Under the pieces are notes generated by a model. That model did not search any database. It was not told the origin of the DNA and saw only the letters and a list, made by a program, of their open reading frames with translations. Positions 49,411-59,654 of a DNA stretch of 64,000 nucleotides are shown one piece after another. The DNA is taken from assembly GCA_000333855.2 (NCBI GenBank), contig CM007341.1, forward strand, positions 510,347-574,346, in the 5' to 3' direction. How positions within the stretch are numbered: position 1 is the first letter of the stretch; each line of letters starts with the position of its first letter. The translations under genes were made by a program, and so were the position numbers. This DNA is from Endotrypanum monterogeii. Taxonomy: Eukaryota > Euglenozoa > Kinetoplastea > Trypanosomatida > Trypanosomatidae.

Positions 49411-50076
49411 TTACGCCTCCGTCAGATCATCATTGTAGTACAGATGAATGGCAGGAATGTAATAATCCGCGTTCAGGCCCAGCTCCTCGAAGGAGTCTGC
49501 CTCGTCGTGTATGCCGTTATCTTCAAGCGTGCGAGACATGTCGAGCTCTCGTGCCTCAGGATCTAGTCGCATCCACGTATAGCTGCGCGCGTGAGCGTTA
49601 ATCGAGAGGTAGCGCTCCTGGAGAAGCTCCTCGAGAGTTTCCTCAGCACACACCTCCAGGTTGGTCTCGTCACCGGTGAGTGTGTTCACAATACGAATGC
49701 GGCGCGTGCGACTAGTCAGGGCACCAATTACGTACTGGGGGTCTTTCCACCAGGGAATTTCGTAGTTGAGGTCAATGTTGGAGTCAGGGTAGATGGTGGG
49801 CATGTGTGGCACGCGGCCTAGCGGCATCGCGTAGGACCGCATCCCACTTGACACATCTATACAGGTTCCCAAGTCCTCCGTCTCACTATCCCACCAGTGA
49901 GAGATATCCGTGCCCGCCACCTGGATGAGGGGCTTCGTGAGATGCGCAAACTTCGGTCTCGCTTTGTACTCAGCGATGAGAGGGGTCAAGTCGAGCACTT
50001 TCCCATTCAACGAGACGTAGGCGTCGTCGTGAAAGGCGTGCTCTCGCACTTCTTTGGCCGTATAAAAGCGCGACAT
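49411..50076 (-). CDS. CYB5D1: Cytochrome b5 domain-containing protein 1 (CYB5D1-like), probable ciliary/flagellar protein
   Basis: A 221-residue protein near the human CYB5D1 length (228) and similar end to end: FYTAKEVREH, VSLNGKVLDLT, VAGTDISHWWD, IPWWKDPQYVIG, TRRIRIVNTLT, SYTWMRL, LEDNGIHDE and the C-terminal YYNDDLTEA. The family is linked with cilia and radial spokes, so an axonemal role in the flagellum is a reasonable expectation. The cytochrome b5 part lacks the usual HPGG heme motif (LTKPLIQVAG is in its place), so heme binding is not assured from the sequence. The C-terminal ~90 residues have a ubiquitin-like character (RIRIVNTLTGDETNLEV...LEELLQE). I use the ATG at 50076; the open frame continues upstream through TA-rich UTR sequence only. 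Confidence 0.92.
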   Translation of the reverse strand: MSRFYTAKEVREHAFHDDAYVSLNGKVLDLTPLIAEYKARPKFAHLTKPLIQVAGTDISHWWDSETEDLGTCIDVSSGMRSYAMPLGRVPHMPTIYPDSNIDLNYEIPWWKDPQYVIGALTSRTRRIRIVNTLTGDETNLEVCAEETLEELLQERYLSINAHARSYTWMRLDPEARELDMSRTLEDNGIHDEADSFEELGLNADYYIPAIHLYYNDDLTEA

Positions 50077-50196
50077 ACATACATACACATATGCATATAT
50101 ATGTATATATGTGTATGTGTATGTATATAATTGTGTATATAATTGTGTGTGTAGATAGAGATATGTGTTGCCAGAGAAAAGCTCTTTTGGCGCACG

Positions 50197-50224
50197 CTGA
50201 GAGGGACAGAGGCAGGGAGATAAA
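50197..50224 (-). promoter_or_regulatory. Trans-splice acceptor for CYB5D1-like gene
   Basis: In RNA sense TTTATCTCCCTGCCTCTG is followed by TCCCTCTCAG; the AG is at 50197-50198, giving a ~120-nt 5' UTR that includes TATG/TA-rich DNA. Confidence 0.72.
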
Positions 50225-52044
50225 ATTAACACAGAAGAAAAAGGGGGAAACAAAAACCACACACACACACACACACACACACAGCAAATGGTGGAATCGC
50301 CCAGCAACTCGGCCCTGCTTTTTTTCTTCTTCAGACCCAACTAGCAGAGCGCACCGAGACACGGGAAAAGATGCGAATCGCAGAAGAATGGTGTTTCCTC
50401 CACACAATCACTGCGATGAGGAGGGACGGGGAGGGAAAAAAAAAGACAAGGGAATGAAGACGTACCCACGTCAGGTCACGACACTAAGTGGTGACCAAAC
50501 CGTGGGAGGGGGGGAAGAAGATGTACAATTGGGACGAGGACGTGCTGACCGTGGTTTGGGATTAGTGAAACAGGTGCAAGGAAGGGAAGAGAATCTTCTT
50601 GTAAAGCAGAGAAGGTGCATTAACCACGGGGGATCGTGAAGCGAGAGCCGCAATTGATGCGTGAGAGAGGGAGGGAGGGAGGGAGGATAGAAGAATCTTC
50701 AGTAAACCAATACGTTGTGCGTGTCTGCTGTGTGAATCGATGCGGAAGTCGAGCGTCCCTCTCCCATCCCCTCACCTCGTATTCCGCGAAAGCACTACCA
50801 ATTTCTAAAAAAAAAGAAACTACCCCCCCCCTCCCAGAGTGGATGCTACAACATGACCCTCATTTGTCTAGTCTTTTTTTTCTTTTGGAAGTGGGACCTG
50901 CAAAAACAGAACCCAGGCTAAGATACACGCGTCTTTACCTCCATCTGTTCCTTTAGGAGTGTGTGCCCCTACTCCCACTATCAAGTGCGGCACCAGAGCA
51001 AAAATGTAAGGCGAAAACAAGAGAGGTGTGTGACACTGTTGAGCAAAGCAAAAAAAAAAAAGGGGGGGGGGTAGTGTGAGGCAGAGACATCTATAAATGT
51101 GTTTGGACTTGACGCGCCGTCTCGTGCATGCTCCCCTTCCTTCCCTCCCTCTCGATCAATGCAAACGCAAATGGTGAAGTCGATGAGATAATAAGCCAAT
51201 CGTGTAGGTTGTCGCCTCTGGTATGAAGACACCGCCCTGTCAGACTCCAGCATGAATCGACGCGATTCTGAAGATGCGTGGCTACAGCGGGGGAATTAAA
51301 AAAAAAAAAAGACACAGTCACACACACTAGCAACAGTGTAAAGGACCACACGCCCACGGATACAGGAAAGGGAAAAAACTGCGCGAGATATAGGGAAATA
51401 TGAGACTAACCAACACAAGGGCATAGGGGGATGAGAAATCACCGTAGCGCCACACTTATGACTCTGAATCATTACACAGATGTTTCCACTGAATGAATAG
51501 ACCACACAGAAAAGCCCCACTGGAGGGAGAAGAATGAAGTGAGGTAAGTTGTGGTAGTTGGGAAAGGAGGGAGCCTGAGGTGAAAGAAAGCAGCTGCACG
51601 GTGCACTCGTGCCTCCTCAAGACTCACGCAACAGAAAACGAGTGACCACCATCAGAGTCCTAGCTTTACACACCAAAAAAACAAAATTGTGTGGGAAGGA
51701 AGAAAGAACGCGTGAGCATCTTTTGACTATGGCGGGGAGGTGATAAGTACCGTCCATGAAGCGGGCACCTGCGGAAACGCGAATGGACACAGACAATCGC
51801 TACAGGAACTATGTGGCCGTTGTGCGAGGCAAAAACAGCAACAGACACACGGTATGGTCATGGGGTAGCCCGAGAACCTAGACACACAAACAGTCTACAG
51901 AAGCCCCAATACGGAGGGGAAGAGAAGGGGAGATTGGAAAGGAACCATCATGGAGAGTATTGGATCGAATTTATTTTCTGATGAGTGTTTGCCTGCGTGT
52001 TTTGTGAAGAAATGAAAGGTAGAAGCCACTTAGAGTCGTGTTTG

Positions 52045-52077
<33 letters not shown>

Positions 52078-52666
52078 TGGTGGGGTGGGGGGGGTAGGGG
52101 GGGGGACAATAGAGGTAAGGGTAAGGGAAGGGCAAAACGAAAAAAGAATAACGACGTTTGCCTCTGCATGCATATATACATATTATATATATATATATAT
52201 ATATATAATATGTTGTGTGTGTTTGCATCCCGCATTACTTATCAACATTGGGCGCTTTGGTTGGGAGGGGGGGGGAAGGGAGGCGAACCAACCTTTGCGA
52301 AGGTTGAGGAAGTGGAGAAAAGAGCTGAGCACTAGGCTACTCTCGTGAAATAATAACAAAGAAGCAGCGGAAAAAAAAGTGCACTTGACAAGATCGTGTT
52401 ATGCACGGCACACACACACACATTACACATACATATATACATATATAATGTATATAATGTATATGTGTGTTTATATTTATTTACTTATTTAATCATCCTC
52501 ACTACGTAAACTCGAAGGGGGGCCAACTGAGTTATCACCGATGCGCTGGGGTTCTACCAGCCTTTGCACACTCCTCCACACTTCTCCGCCACACACACAC
52601 ACACACACACTCTCTCTCACGCAGTCTCACGTTTATCGCACCCGTCGAGCGCCCATTCCCTCCTCC
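50225..52666. other. Long intergenic region 3' of PRMT5
   Basis: About 2.4 kb without a supported gene. (CA)n (50260-50283), A-runs near 50437 and 50808, GGGA repeats (50667-50685), an A/G run (51050-51070), an A12 run near 51305, (TG)n (52046-52078) with G-runs (52081-52106), the palindrome at 52178-52213, TATA/ATGT-rich DNA (52430-52490) and (CA)n (52592-52611). Confidence 0.6.
52178..52213. repeat. 36-bp perfect palindrome, (TA)10 core with ACATATTA/TAATATGT arms
   Basis: The arms ACATATTA and TAATATGT are exact reverse complements around a (TA)10 core; symmetry stops at 52177/52214. It lies about 450 nt downstream of the PRMT5 stop in RNA sense. Confidence 0.9.
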
Positions 52667-55627
52667 TCACAGAAGCATCGAGGCGGCCCAGCCGTCCTTG
52701 TTGTGTACCGTATACTCAGCGCTGGCGGCACGGCCACCGTAGCTGACGCTCCACTCATACCACACTCGCCGCTCCTCTGCGTTCACCCGGCGGTTCAACT
52801 GCACGCCAATGGGGATGGTGTCGTCTTCCATCGACGACGTGAACATCTTATCCTCAAGATCGACCTGTAGTAGCGGCTCGATGGGAAAGACACAGGGAAA
52901 CCAGCTGTACATGTCCTTTGTCCGGTCCACGGGGGCTGTGGAGATGATGATCGGTGGTGCGGTCGCTGACTGGTAAAGCACCGCAGAGAAATAGCCCACA
53001 AAACCGCTGATGTGGCCATGTGGAGGTAAATGAAAAATCAGAGTCACCGACCGCTCCAGGGAACCAATCGGTCGCGGCTCCATGGTATCGTCGTTACACC
53101 TGTAGCGGTCGCTGTTGCGCTCATTAAAAGCGTGTTCGAAGGTCCAACACGACCTCGGCGGGGCCAGCGTAACGGCTTTGCTGAGATTTGTGACGAGCAA
53201 CGTATGGTAGAGGGCACCGTGGGGATCTTTGCAGCCTGGCGGTGGCACCGTTAAGCCCCTAATCGCGGCCTCCCTCACCGCAGCTTCAAAGGGGACAGAC
53301 ATCATCGGCGCCAACCAACTGGTGTACTGCTGTGGAATGCATACAAGGTGCGGATTGGGGGCGATGCCGCGGCGGTGCTGGATGACTTTTAGTTGAGCGT
53401 GGATCGCCTCGAGACACTCCGGACTGAGCTCATTGTCTCCAAAACTCCCCAGCAACTCAGACACGATGAGGTCACAGAGGCCGAAGTCAGGCGGCAAGGT
53501 GAGTGAGCCGTTTTCCGATGCCGCTGCGATGGTCCGCCCGTCGGCGGCGATCACCTCGAGCGTGTGGCCGAAGGTGTAGGCCATCTGCGCCCACTCGGGG
53601 TCGCTGATCCACCGCATAGAAGTGAAGGAGGCTGCCAAGCGATGTTTCTCGATCGCGAAGATGCGCAATCGAATCCCCAGCGCGGAGACTGCGTTGAGGC
53701 ACTCACCAATCAGCGGTCCGCGACCGCACCCAAGAACCACAATGTGTAGTGTCCGCTCGTCCTGCGCGGAGATGGGTGTCTGTCGCACAACCCCATGTTT
53801 CGCAAAGAATGATGAGTTCTGCTGCGCGTGCTGCTGCGCCGCCCCCGCCACGTACCAGTCCTGAACATAGTTAAAGACGGCTTCGCGGTATTGCCGGTAT
53901 TTGGGCGTGTCGCGCTCGAAGACCTCATAGACTCCGCTTGAAAGATGGTGACTCAGCGGCTGCAGGGGCAGCTGTATCTGATCCTCGTACGGCGCGAACA
54001 CGTCGCGGATCGGCTCCTCGACAAACTTCAAGCAGAGGTAGTTCAGCAACGGGTACTGGTCGAAGAAATCGCCGTTGAACACCGGCATTGCACGCCGACG
54101 CAGCAGTTCGACAATGAAGGTGAGCAAGCTCACAAAAGGTGGGTAGGTACCGGCCCAGCGCGAGGCAGACATCGACTGAAGATCCTTGGGCACCATATAG
54201 GTGTAACGGTGACGTAGTATCTCAAGGCGGCGACCGTCACCTGAGACCACGGGCGATGCATCAGAGGGCGGCAGGGCAATAGCCTCTTTCACCGCCGCCG
54301 TCGATGTCGCACCTGACCCAGTGCCTTGGCTCGGATTGACCTCCGTAGCAGTATCGTGCCGACTACAGGCTAGGAGATCCTGCTGACTCGACCCCTGCCC
54401 GCTCTTGGCACCAGTCAACGGTGGGCTCAAGTGGTAGTGAGGATGTTCGTGCGGTGCAACTCCGTGTGGTGCCAGCAGCACAAACAGCTCCACCGGACTG
54501 GGGCACGTAAAACCTACAACGTCCTCGCCGAGCCACTCAGCTGGCAGCGAACTGGACAGCGTAGACGAAACATTGTAGAGATACACCTTCAACGATGCAG
54601 CCGCTTCGGTATTCACTCTACCTGTACCGTGCCAAGATGACGGTGTCTCCCCGGATGCCGAGCTCGATGATGTTCCGGTAACACTACCAGGTGTGTTGAT
54701 GGAGTACACCTTCCGATGTGACGCTGTCCTCTGAACCGAGTAACCGTACAAAATAGCGTTGCGAAGGCGCTGCATCTGGTGACGATGCGCACGACTGCCA
54801 GCATCGCAGCCCACCCACACGCGCACCTTTGCGCACTTAAGAATAAAGGCATGCAGCAGATCCGCGGCAAGACAGGCCACACGGATGTTTCGCTGCGTTT
54901 CCCCCTTCGGGCTAACCATCTCATTATTTTCGGTAGAACATCCGTCCTCCTCCTCCTCCTCCTCCTCCTCCTCGTTCTCACTGTCCGACGACGGGAAGTC
55001 TGAAGTGCAAGTCGGCAGCGAGACCCGCACCACCCCTAGACACATGAATGCGGCGAGCTCAAGCTGCTCGGTGATACGCTGCCGCTGCGCACTGGTGGTC
55101 CACAATTCCTCTGAGACGACACCAGTTATACTATGACACCACTCCGACGGCGTCTGCAGCGCGCTCCACGACGCGACCATCTCTCGGTGCCACTCCGACT
55201 TCAGGTTCTGAGTCTCCGACAACTTGCTCTGCAGCAGAGACGGGTCCACCAGGAGAGAGCTGAAGGGCACAGAATCATTTATGGTGCAACTGTCGGGTGA
55301 GTGGACGACGTGCGCAGCGTCTTCGAACGACTTTGAAGCGGTGGGTCGACTGTTTCTCCTGGGCGAGTGCTTCTCCCAGCTCTGGAGGCGGCCGAGAGAG
55401 CATGTGCCAAACGTGGCCCCCAACATATTCGTCCTCCTGATGGCATCCGTGAGCGACGGCTCCTTGATCACACCATACACACGAAGGGAAGAAGGTTTGA
55501 ACACGCCCGTGCGCCTCCATTGCTGCAGATGGCGTTCTCGTCCGTGCAAGCAGTAGTCTTCCTCCATTGCAGAGGAAGTCAACTCCACCCCGGAGTCACC
55601 ACTGATGACACCGCTGTCGAGCGACAT
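52667..55627 (-). CDS. PRMT5: Protein arginine N-methyltransferase 5 (type II)
   Basis: PRMT5 makes symmetric dimethylarginine on nuclear and RNA-binding proteins. The catalytic half is clear: SAM motif VLGCGRGPL (first Gly 633), the double-E loop SELLGSFGDNE with E724 and E733, and LHP-equivalent segments through WYEWSV near the C-terminus. F570 in GVYEVFERD corresponds to the phenylalanine that sets symmetric specificity in human PRMT5. A TIM-barrel-like part with PFVSLLTFIVELLRRRAMPV and PLLNYLCLKFVEEPI precedes it. At 986 residues it is ~350 longer than human PRMT5; the extra sequence is Ser/Thr-rich and contains a nine-Glu tract at about 217-225, encoded by a GAG/GAA repeat. The start at 55627 follows a strong pyrimidine tract and AG at 55636-55637. 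Assignment is firm. Confidence 0.95.
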   Translation of the reverse strand: MSLDSGVISGDSGVELTSSAMEEDYCLHGRERHLQQWRRTGVFKPSSLRVYGVIKEPSLTDAIRRTNMLGATFGTCSLGRLQSWEKHSPRRNSRPTASKSFEDAAHVVHSPDSCTINDSVPFSSLLVDPSLLQSKLSETQNLKSEWHREMVASWSALQTPSEWCHSITGVVSEELWTTSAQRQRITEQLELAAFMCLGVVRVSLPTCTSDFPSSDSENEEEEEEEEEDGCSTENNEMVSPKGETQRNIRVACLAADLLHAFILKCAKVRVWVGCDAGSRAHRHQMQRLRNAILYGYSVQRTASHRKVYSINTPGSVTGTSSSSASGETPSSWHGTGRVNTEAAASLKVYLYNVSSTLSSSLPAEWLGEDVVGFTCPSPVELFVLLAPHGVAPHEHPHYHLSPPLTGAKSGQGSSQQDLLACSRHDTATEVNPSQGTGSGATSTAAVKEAIALPPSDASPVVSGDGRRLEILRHRYTYMVPKDLQSMSASRWAGTYPPFVSLLTFIVELLRRRAMPVFNGDFFDQYPLLNYLCLKFVEEPIRDVFAPYEDQIQLPLQPLSHHLSSGVYEVFERDTPKYRQYREAVFNYVQDWYVAGAAQQHAQQNSSFFAKHGVVRQTPISAQDERTLHIVVLGCGRGPLIGECLNAVSALGIRLRIFAIEKHRLAASFTSMRWISDPEWAQMAYTFGHTLEVIAADGRTIAAASENGSLTLPPDFGLCDLIVSELLGSFGDNELSPECLEAIHAQLKVIQHRRGIAPNPHLVCIPQQYTSWLAPMMSVPFEAAVREAAIRGLTVPPPGCKDPHGALYHTLLVTNLSKAVTLAPPRSCWTFEHAFNERNSDRYRCNDDTMEPRPIGSLERSVTLIFHLPPHGHISGFVGYFSAVLYQSATAPPIIISTAPVDRTKDMYSWFPCVFPIEPLLQVDLEDKMFTSSMEDDTIPIGVQLNRRVNAEERRVWYEWSVSYGGRAASAEYTVHNKDGWAASMLL
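54948..54974. repeat. (TCC)n trinucleotide repeat within PRMT5
   Basis: Nine CTC/TCC units on the plus strand encode the poly-Glu tract; the repeat keeps the frame and is a likely site of length variation. Confidence 0.85.
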
Positions 55628-55635
55628 ACACCAAT

Positions 55636-55676
55636 CTCCAGGGTGTGGAAGGGAGAAGGTGGTGGGAGGAGGAGCA
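55636..55676 (-). promoter_or_regulatory. Trans-splice acceptor for PRMT5
   Basis: In RNA sense GCTCCTCCTCCCACCACC and TTCTCCCTTCCACACC precede GGAG; the AG is at 55636-55637, eight bases before the ATG. Confidence 0.75.
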
Positions 55677-56450
55677 GATAAAACTGAGGGGCGCTTTGTA
55701 GATGTGCGTGTCTATCTGTGGTTACAAGAGCGAAATCATATAAGCGCAAATATATATATATATAGGAATATCTCCACGAAAGTATGCGTTTGTGTGTGCC
55801 TGCAACGCTTTTTACGATATGGAACTTGGCGTGATAAATCTTTGGAAGAGGTAGACGCAATAGAAAAATGGTAGATGGAAAGGGTGAACAACAACAACAA
55901 CGAAAAACAAAAGAAGGAGGAGGAGGACTCATACGTGCAGATTAGAAGTGCACACGTCAACTTTTATTTGTATTTGCTTGCTTGTTGGCTTTCAGGTGAA
56001 GCTTGGCGGAGAAGTGAGAGGTGAAGCATGCGAGGAGGCGCGAGACTATCGATGCGTAGCTCACCCCCAGTCCTATCACAACGGAACAGAGGTGAAGATG
56101 TGAACACGAAACGAAATCAGGGACGAAAGCGAGAGCAGGGGAAAAAAAAAGACCAAGAGCACGGGTGCGATCCAGTATATATTTATTTATATATTTATTT
56201 ATATATTTATATATATATATATATATATATATACTGTTTGGAGGTTCTAGAGTATGTCTGCGGATGTATGTCTCTCTCCCCTCGACGATAAAGCAACGCT
56301 CTTCCGTCACGAAGGTGCCGCCAAAATGGAAGAAAATGTGTTCGATGAGGGTCAGGTGAAAAGACGAGTACATAGCTGTACCTGTGTGCGTAGACAGCTG
56401 ACCTTGTTCATCTTGTCAGGCCCCACTGTGCCCCACCACTACAACAGGAA
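55677..56450. other. Intergenic region 5' of PRMT5
   Basis: No supported gene. (TA) at 55750-55764, a CAA repeat (55889-55900), an A9 run near 56145, and the AT-rich block 56173-56236. Confidence 0.6.
56173..56236. repeat. TATT/TA-rich block bounded by 10-bp inverted arms
   Basis: Arms CAGTATATAT (56173-56182) and ATATATACTG (56227-56236) are exact reverse complements around TTTAT/TA-rich sequence, so the whole block could fold as one imperfect hairpin. Confidence 0.8.
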
Positions 56451-58586
56451 CTACATCGCTGACGTCAACAGCCGCTTGCGATCTTGTATGAGCTGCAAGA
56501 AGCTGTCAAAGCTGAAGTCACCCGCTTTTTTCACCTCACCTGCAGCTGAGCTTGGCACCACCACGGGAGGTGGGACTGCCGTAGCGGTGCCACCGCATCC
56601 GCATTTCTTCAGCTCCTCCAGCCGCTTCCATTGAGACTCTAAAAGCTGCAGCTCGTGCTTCAATGACGCCGCTGTCATAGTAGACGACGACGACGACGAC
56701 AGCGCTGTTGACGGTGTAATAGGCAACGTCAACTTATCAGAGAGGGTGTAAGGCACTAGGCTCTCGTCGTGACGCATAGGGGCGGCTGGCTGCAAGCGCC
56801 GCTCTGCAGAAAGCCTTCGTCGTTGAGTGCGCAACAGTGCTCTCTCCTGAAGATGTTTCTCTGCTCTACTCGTTTCTGTCGTCAGCGTGGGAGACTGACG
56901 CTTCTGCTTCACGCTCTCATCTCGAGATATTACAGGCCCACACCCCTTCCCCTGTCTCGGCGAAGCCATCACCCTTTCGTAGCGAGTACGCATTCGCTGG
57001 TAAAGATGTTCCACCTTCTCTAGATGAGCCTCGGCCGCACGCAAGACACTCCGCAGGCGAGTGGGTCCGCTGTCATCGCCTGTCTCATGCAGGTACCCCT
57101 CGTCATACTCCGTCGCCTCGCCAGCGTGTGTGTCGCGCATAACTTTGGAGCGATCAGTCACCCATTGCGCAGATCCCTCCCTCGCTGATCGTCGCAGACC
57201 CTTCCCTTCCGTATCACGTGACGCATACACGCAATGCTGGACCCCTTGCGCTCGCGTAGAGTCTCGTTTCGTGGCTTTTGAGCTTGTAGCGAGGGTGAGG
57301 GAGGGGGCAACGGATAACCCCACATGCTGTCGTGCCGCCTTGACCGTCTTCATAGCTCGATGTGCACTGTAGCCAGAGTCTGAAGAGGCGCCAGAGAGAC
57401 GATCCTTTGCGTCAGACCTGCGCGTGCCCATACGCGGTTTGGCGGCGAAAGGCGCCGCTGCAGAACCCCTGGAAGGCGTTGTACCGCGTTGTGGTGAGGG
57501 CGTCGCCCCCTCATCTATATGTAATGCTTCACGGCGCTCACCACTCGACAGCCGGTGTCGTGGAGGTCGCGTGTCTGATCTCGATGATGAGCAAGGCGAA
57601 GATGACCGAGAGTTGCTGCTTCTACTGCATCCCGACGAAGAGCTCAACGGAGAGACACTGCACAACGGCCAGAGCGACTGGTGGAACCACCATGGTGGCG
57701 GTGGTGGTGGCGGTGGAAAGGGATAGAACATAGGTGATGGCATTGACCATCCGTGCTGTGGTGTCCCCACAGCTCGATTGGCAGCCTGTGACGCAGACAT
57801 CATTGAGGCTGATGGCTGTGGCAGAACACGCGGCGGCATCGGAAACATGGAGGGAAGGGGGAGATCACCCGGTGTGGGCCACCCCGCGCCAATGGCATCC
57901 TTGTGATGCCCTTCTGGCTGCAGTCGTACACCCCCCCTCTCCAATCGGGGGGATCGCAGCGATACCGACGCGGAGTCGTAGTAGCGAGGATAATCGTGAT
58001 CCCTACTGCTGCAGCCCGGTGGGGATGTGCCGTAGATGGGGGGCGGCGGTATCCATGGAAAGTCACTCAATATACTACGCGGATGCGAGTGCAGCGAATC
58101 TGTCAAACCTCTTCCCTCCGGTGGAGCGTTGCTCACACTGCGCTGCTGCCGGCGACCGGGGTGGTCTTTTTTTCGGACTGGGTAGTGGATCGAAGGTGGC
58201 CCTTCTGCAACGCCTCCTGATATCGAAGACACCCCCTTCCTCGAGGCTCTGCCAGTGTCGTGCGGAGGAGAAGCACCAGTGTAATTTCTCTTCTCACTAC
58301 CCAAAAATGACGGAGAGCGAGTCGGCTCAGGAAGATCTCCAGCTGTGGATGCCGACAGTGGACGTTCATTCCCAAGATCAGGGCGGGAGAAGACAGACCC
58401 AGCCGACGAGGTGGGCGACAGCACTCGAATCGCCGGCTCAGCCACACTCTGGGTCTCATCAGGGTACTCGTCATGCCTGGGAGCGATGGAGGACATGCTC
58501 GGCAGTCGTTCAGCAGCAGTGGAAGAAGCCATAGACGAGTTTTCACTACGCCTGCTCGCACGCGCAAAACGTATCGAAGAGTTCAT
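56451..58586 (-). CDS. Disordered Ser/Pro-rich protein with C-terminal coiled coil, hypothetical
   Basis: A 711-residue protein with no recognised domain. It is dominated by Ser, Pro and Arg, including a PFPPPPPPPPWW stretch near residue 290 and (Ser)n tracts near 320-340. Two segments look conserved: a helical part (LRAAEAHLEKVEHLYQRMRTRYE, about 525-550) and the C-terminus, with LKHELQLLESQWKRLEELKK, a CGCGG pair of cysteines and FDSFLQLIQDRKRLL. A cytoskeletal or scaffold role would suit this composition but is not shown. The start is uncertain: the RNA-sense polypyrimidine tract upstream of 58586 is not followed by an AG until inside the frame, so the ATG at 58532 (residue 19) may be the real one. 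Confidence 0.75.
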   Translation of the reverse strand: MNSSIRFARASRRSENSSMASSTAAERLPSMSSIAPRHDEYPDETQSVAEPAIRVLSPTSSAGSVFSRPDLGNERPLSASTAGDLPEPTRSPSFLGSEKRNYTGASPPHDTGRASRKGVSSISGGVAEGPPSIHYPVRKKDHPGRRQQRSVSNAPPEGRGLTDSLHSHPRSILSDFPWIPPPPIYGTSPPGCSSRDHDYPRYYDSASVSLRSPRLERGGVRLQPEGHHKDAIGAGWPTPGDLPLPSMFPMPPRVLPQPSASMMSASQAANRAVGTPQHGWSMPSPMFYPFPPPPPPPPWWFHQSLWPLCSVSPLSSSSGCSRSSNSRSSSPCSSSRSDTRPPRHRLSSGERREALHIDEGATPSPQRGTTPSRGSAAAPFAAKPRMGTRRSDAKDRLSGASSDSGYSAHRAMKTVKAARQHVGLSVAPSLTLATSSKATKRDSTRAQGVQHCVYASRDTEGKGLRRSAREGSAQWVTDRSKVMRDTHAGEATEYDEGYLHETGDDSGPTRLRSVLRAAEAHLEKVEHLYQRMRTRYERVMASPRQGKGCGPVISRDESVKQKRQSPTLTTETSRAEKHLQERALLRTQRRRLSAERRLQPAAPMRHDESLVPYTLSDKLTLPITPSTALSSSSSSTMTAASLKHELQLLESQWKRLEELKKCGCGGTATAVPPPVVVPSSAAGEVKKAGDFSFDSFLQLIQDRKRLLTSAM

Positions 58587-59478
58587 TCAACCGGGAGGTA
58601 CACACGCGAGGGACACGAAAAAAAAAAGGGAGGCGGAAGGGTGCAGAACTAAATGCTCAACAACAAGAAAAATATATGTGTATCTAGATAAAATCTATGA
58701 GAAGCAAGATGATGTTTGTAAAGTATTTGACAGAAGAATGAATTAAAAGAGAAATGAAAAATAAAATGTCCGGTTCGGTACTGTTGTAGAGATGTATGTG
58801 TTATGTGTTATGTGTGCGTGCATGCGTGTGTGCGACTGTGGGTGAATCAGAAAAAAAAAAGTGGAGAAGATCGGATAAATACCGGAACAAAACAATAACC
58901 ACACAAAAACCAGACGCTGAGCGTTTTTTTTTGTTTTCCCTTGGCCTTCTCCCTGTGGTTTCGAACATGCCTACTAGCACACCCTTATCACTTCGGTAAA
59001 GACTCGAGGTGAAGGCACACACACATGGACCCATAAACCCGAACGAGTGCGTGTATACCCCCGCCCCAATGCGCACACTCGACAAAGGGATCAGCTGGTG
59101 AGAAAAAAAAAAATAGAGTGATGCCCGGCGTGAAGTGCTAGATGCCTCGGCGGTGCTGCATGAGTGAGATGTGAGATGGTGGCGTGTAGAAAAGTGGTGA
59201 GGAAGGGGAAGAGGGAATGAAGCGTAGATAGGAGGGGAAGGGAGGGGAGGTGAGAAAAACACACCGTCGACACCTCAAATCACGCCCCGCGACTTCAAAA
59301 ACAAATAGGTTCAGACACGCACTCGCTCTCTCTCTCCACCCCTCCCCGAGAGAACACCGAGGCGTCTGTACATCTGTGCGGTCGTCTTCCACACTTTCCC
59401 AGGAATACAGTTTGGTCTGTGCATGCGTCTACAAGCCTAGGTTGGGGGGGGGGGAGGGGGAGGGGGGAGAGAAGGAGG
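58587..59478. other. Intergenic region left of the second assembly gap
   Basis: No supported gene. A-runs near 58618-58627, 58850-58860 and 59103-59111, a T9 run near 58925, (TG)-rich DNA (58797-58835), and a G-rich stretch (59442-59478) leading into the gap. Confidence 0.6.
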
Positions 59479-59627
59479 NNNNNNNNNNNNNNNNNNNNNN
59501 NNNNNNNNNNNNNNNNNNNNNNNNNNNNNNNNNNNNNNNNNNNNNNNNNNNNNNNNNNNNNNNNNNNNNNNNNNNNNNNNNNNNNNNNNNNNNNNNNNNN
59601 NNNNNNNNNNNNNNNNNNNNNNNNNNN
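59479..59627. other. Assembly gap (149 N)
   Basis: N characters bounded on the left by G-rich DNA and on the right by a G27 homopolymer. The gap falls in intergenic sequence and breaks no supported gene. Confidence 0.95.
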
Positions 59628-59654
59628 GGGGGGGGGGGGGGGGGGGGGGGGGGG
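59628..59654. repeat. Poly-G run at gap edge
   Basis: Twenty-seven consecutive G. The true length is uncertain because it abuts the gap and homopolymers are error-prone. Confidence 0.7.

Noticed and set aside
50077..50340. N-terminal extension of the CYB5D1-like protein
   Set aside because: Starts at TTG, translates TA/CA repeats, and the family begins at the MSRFYTAKEV position.
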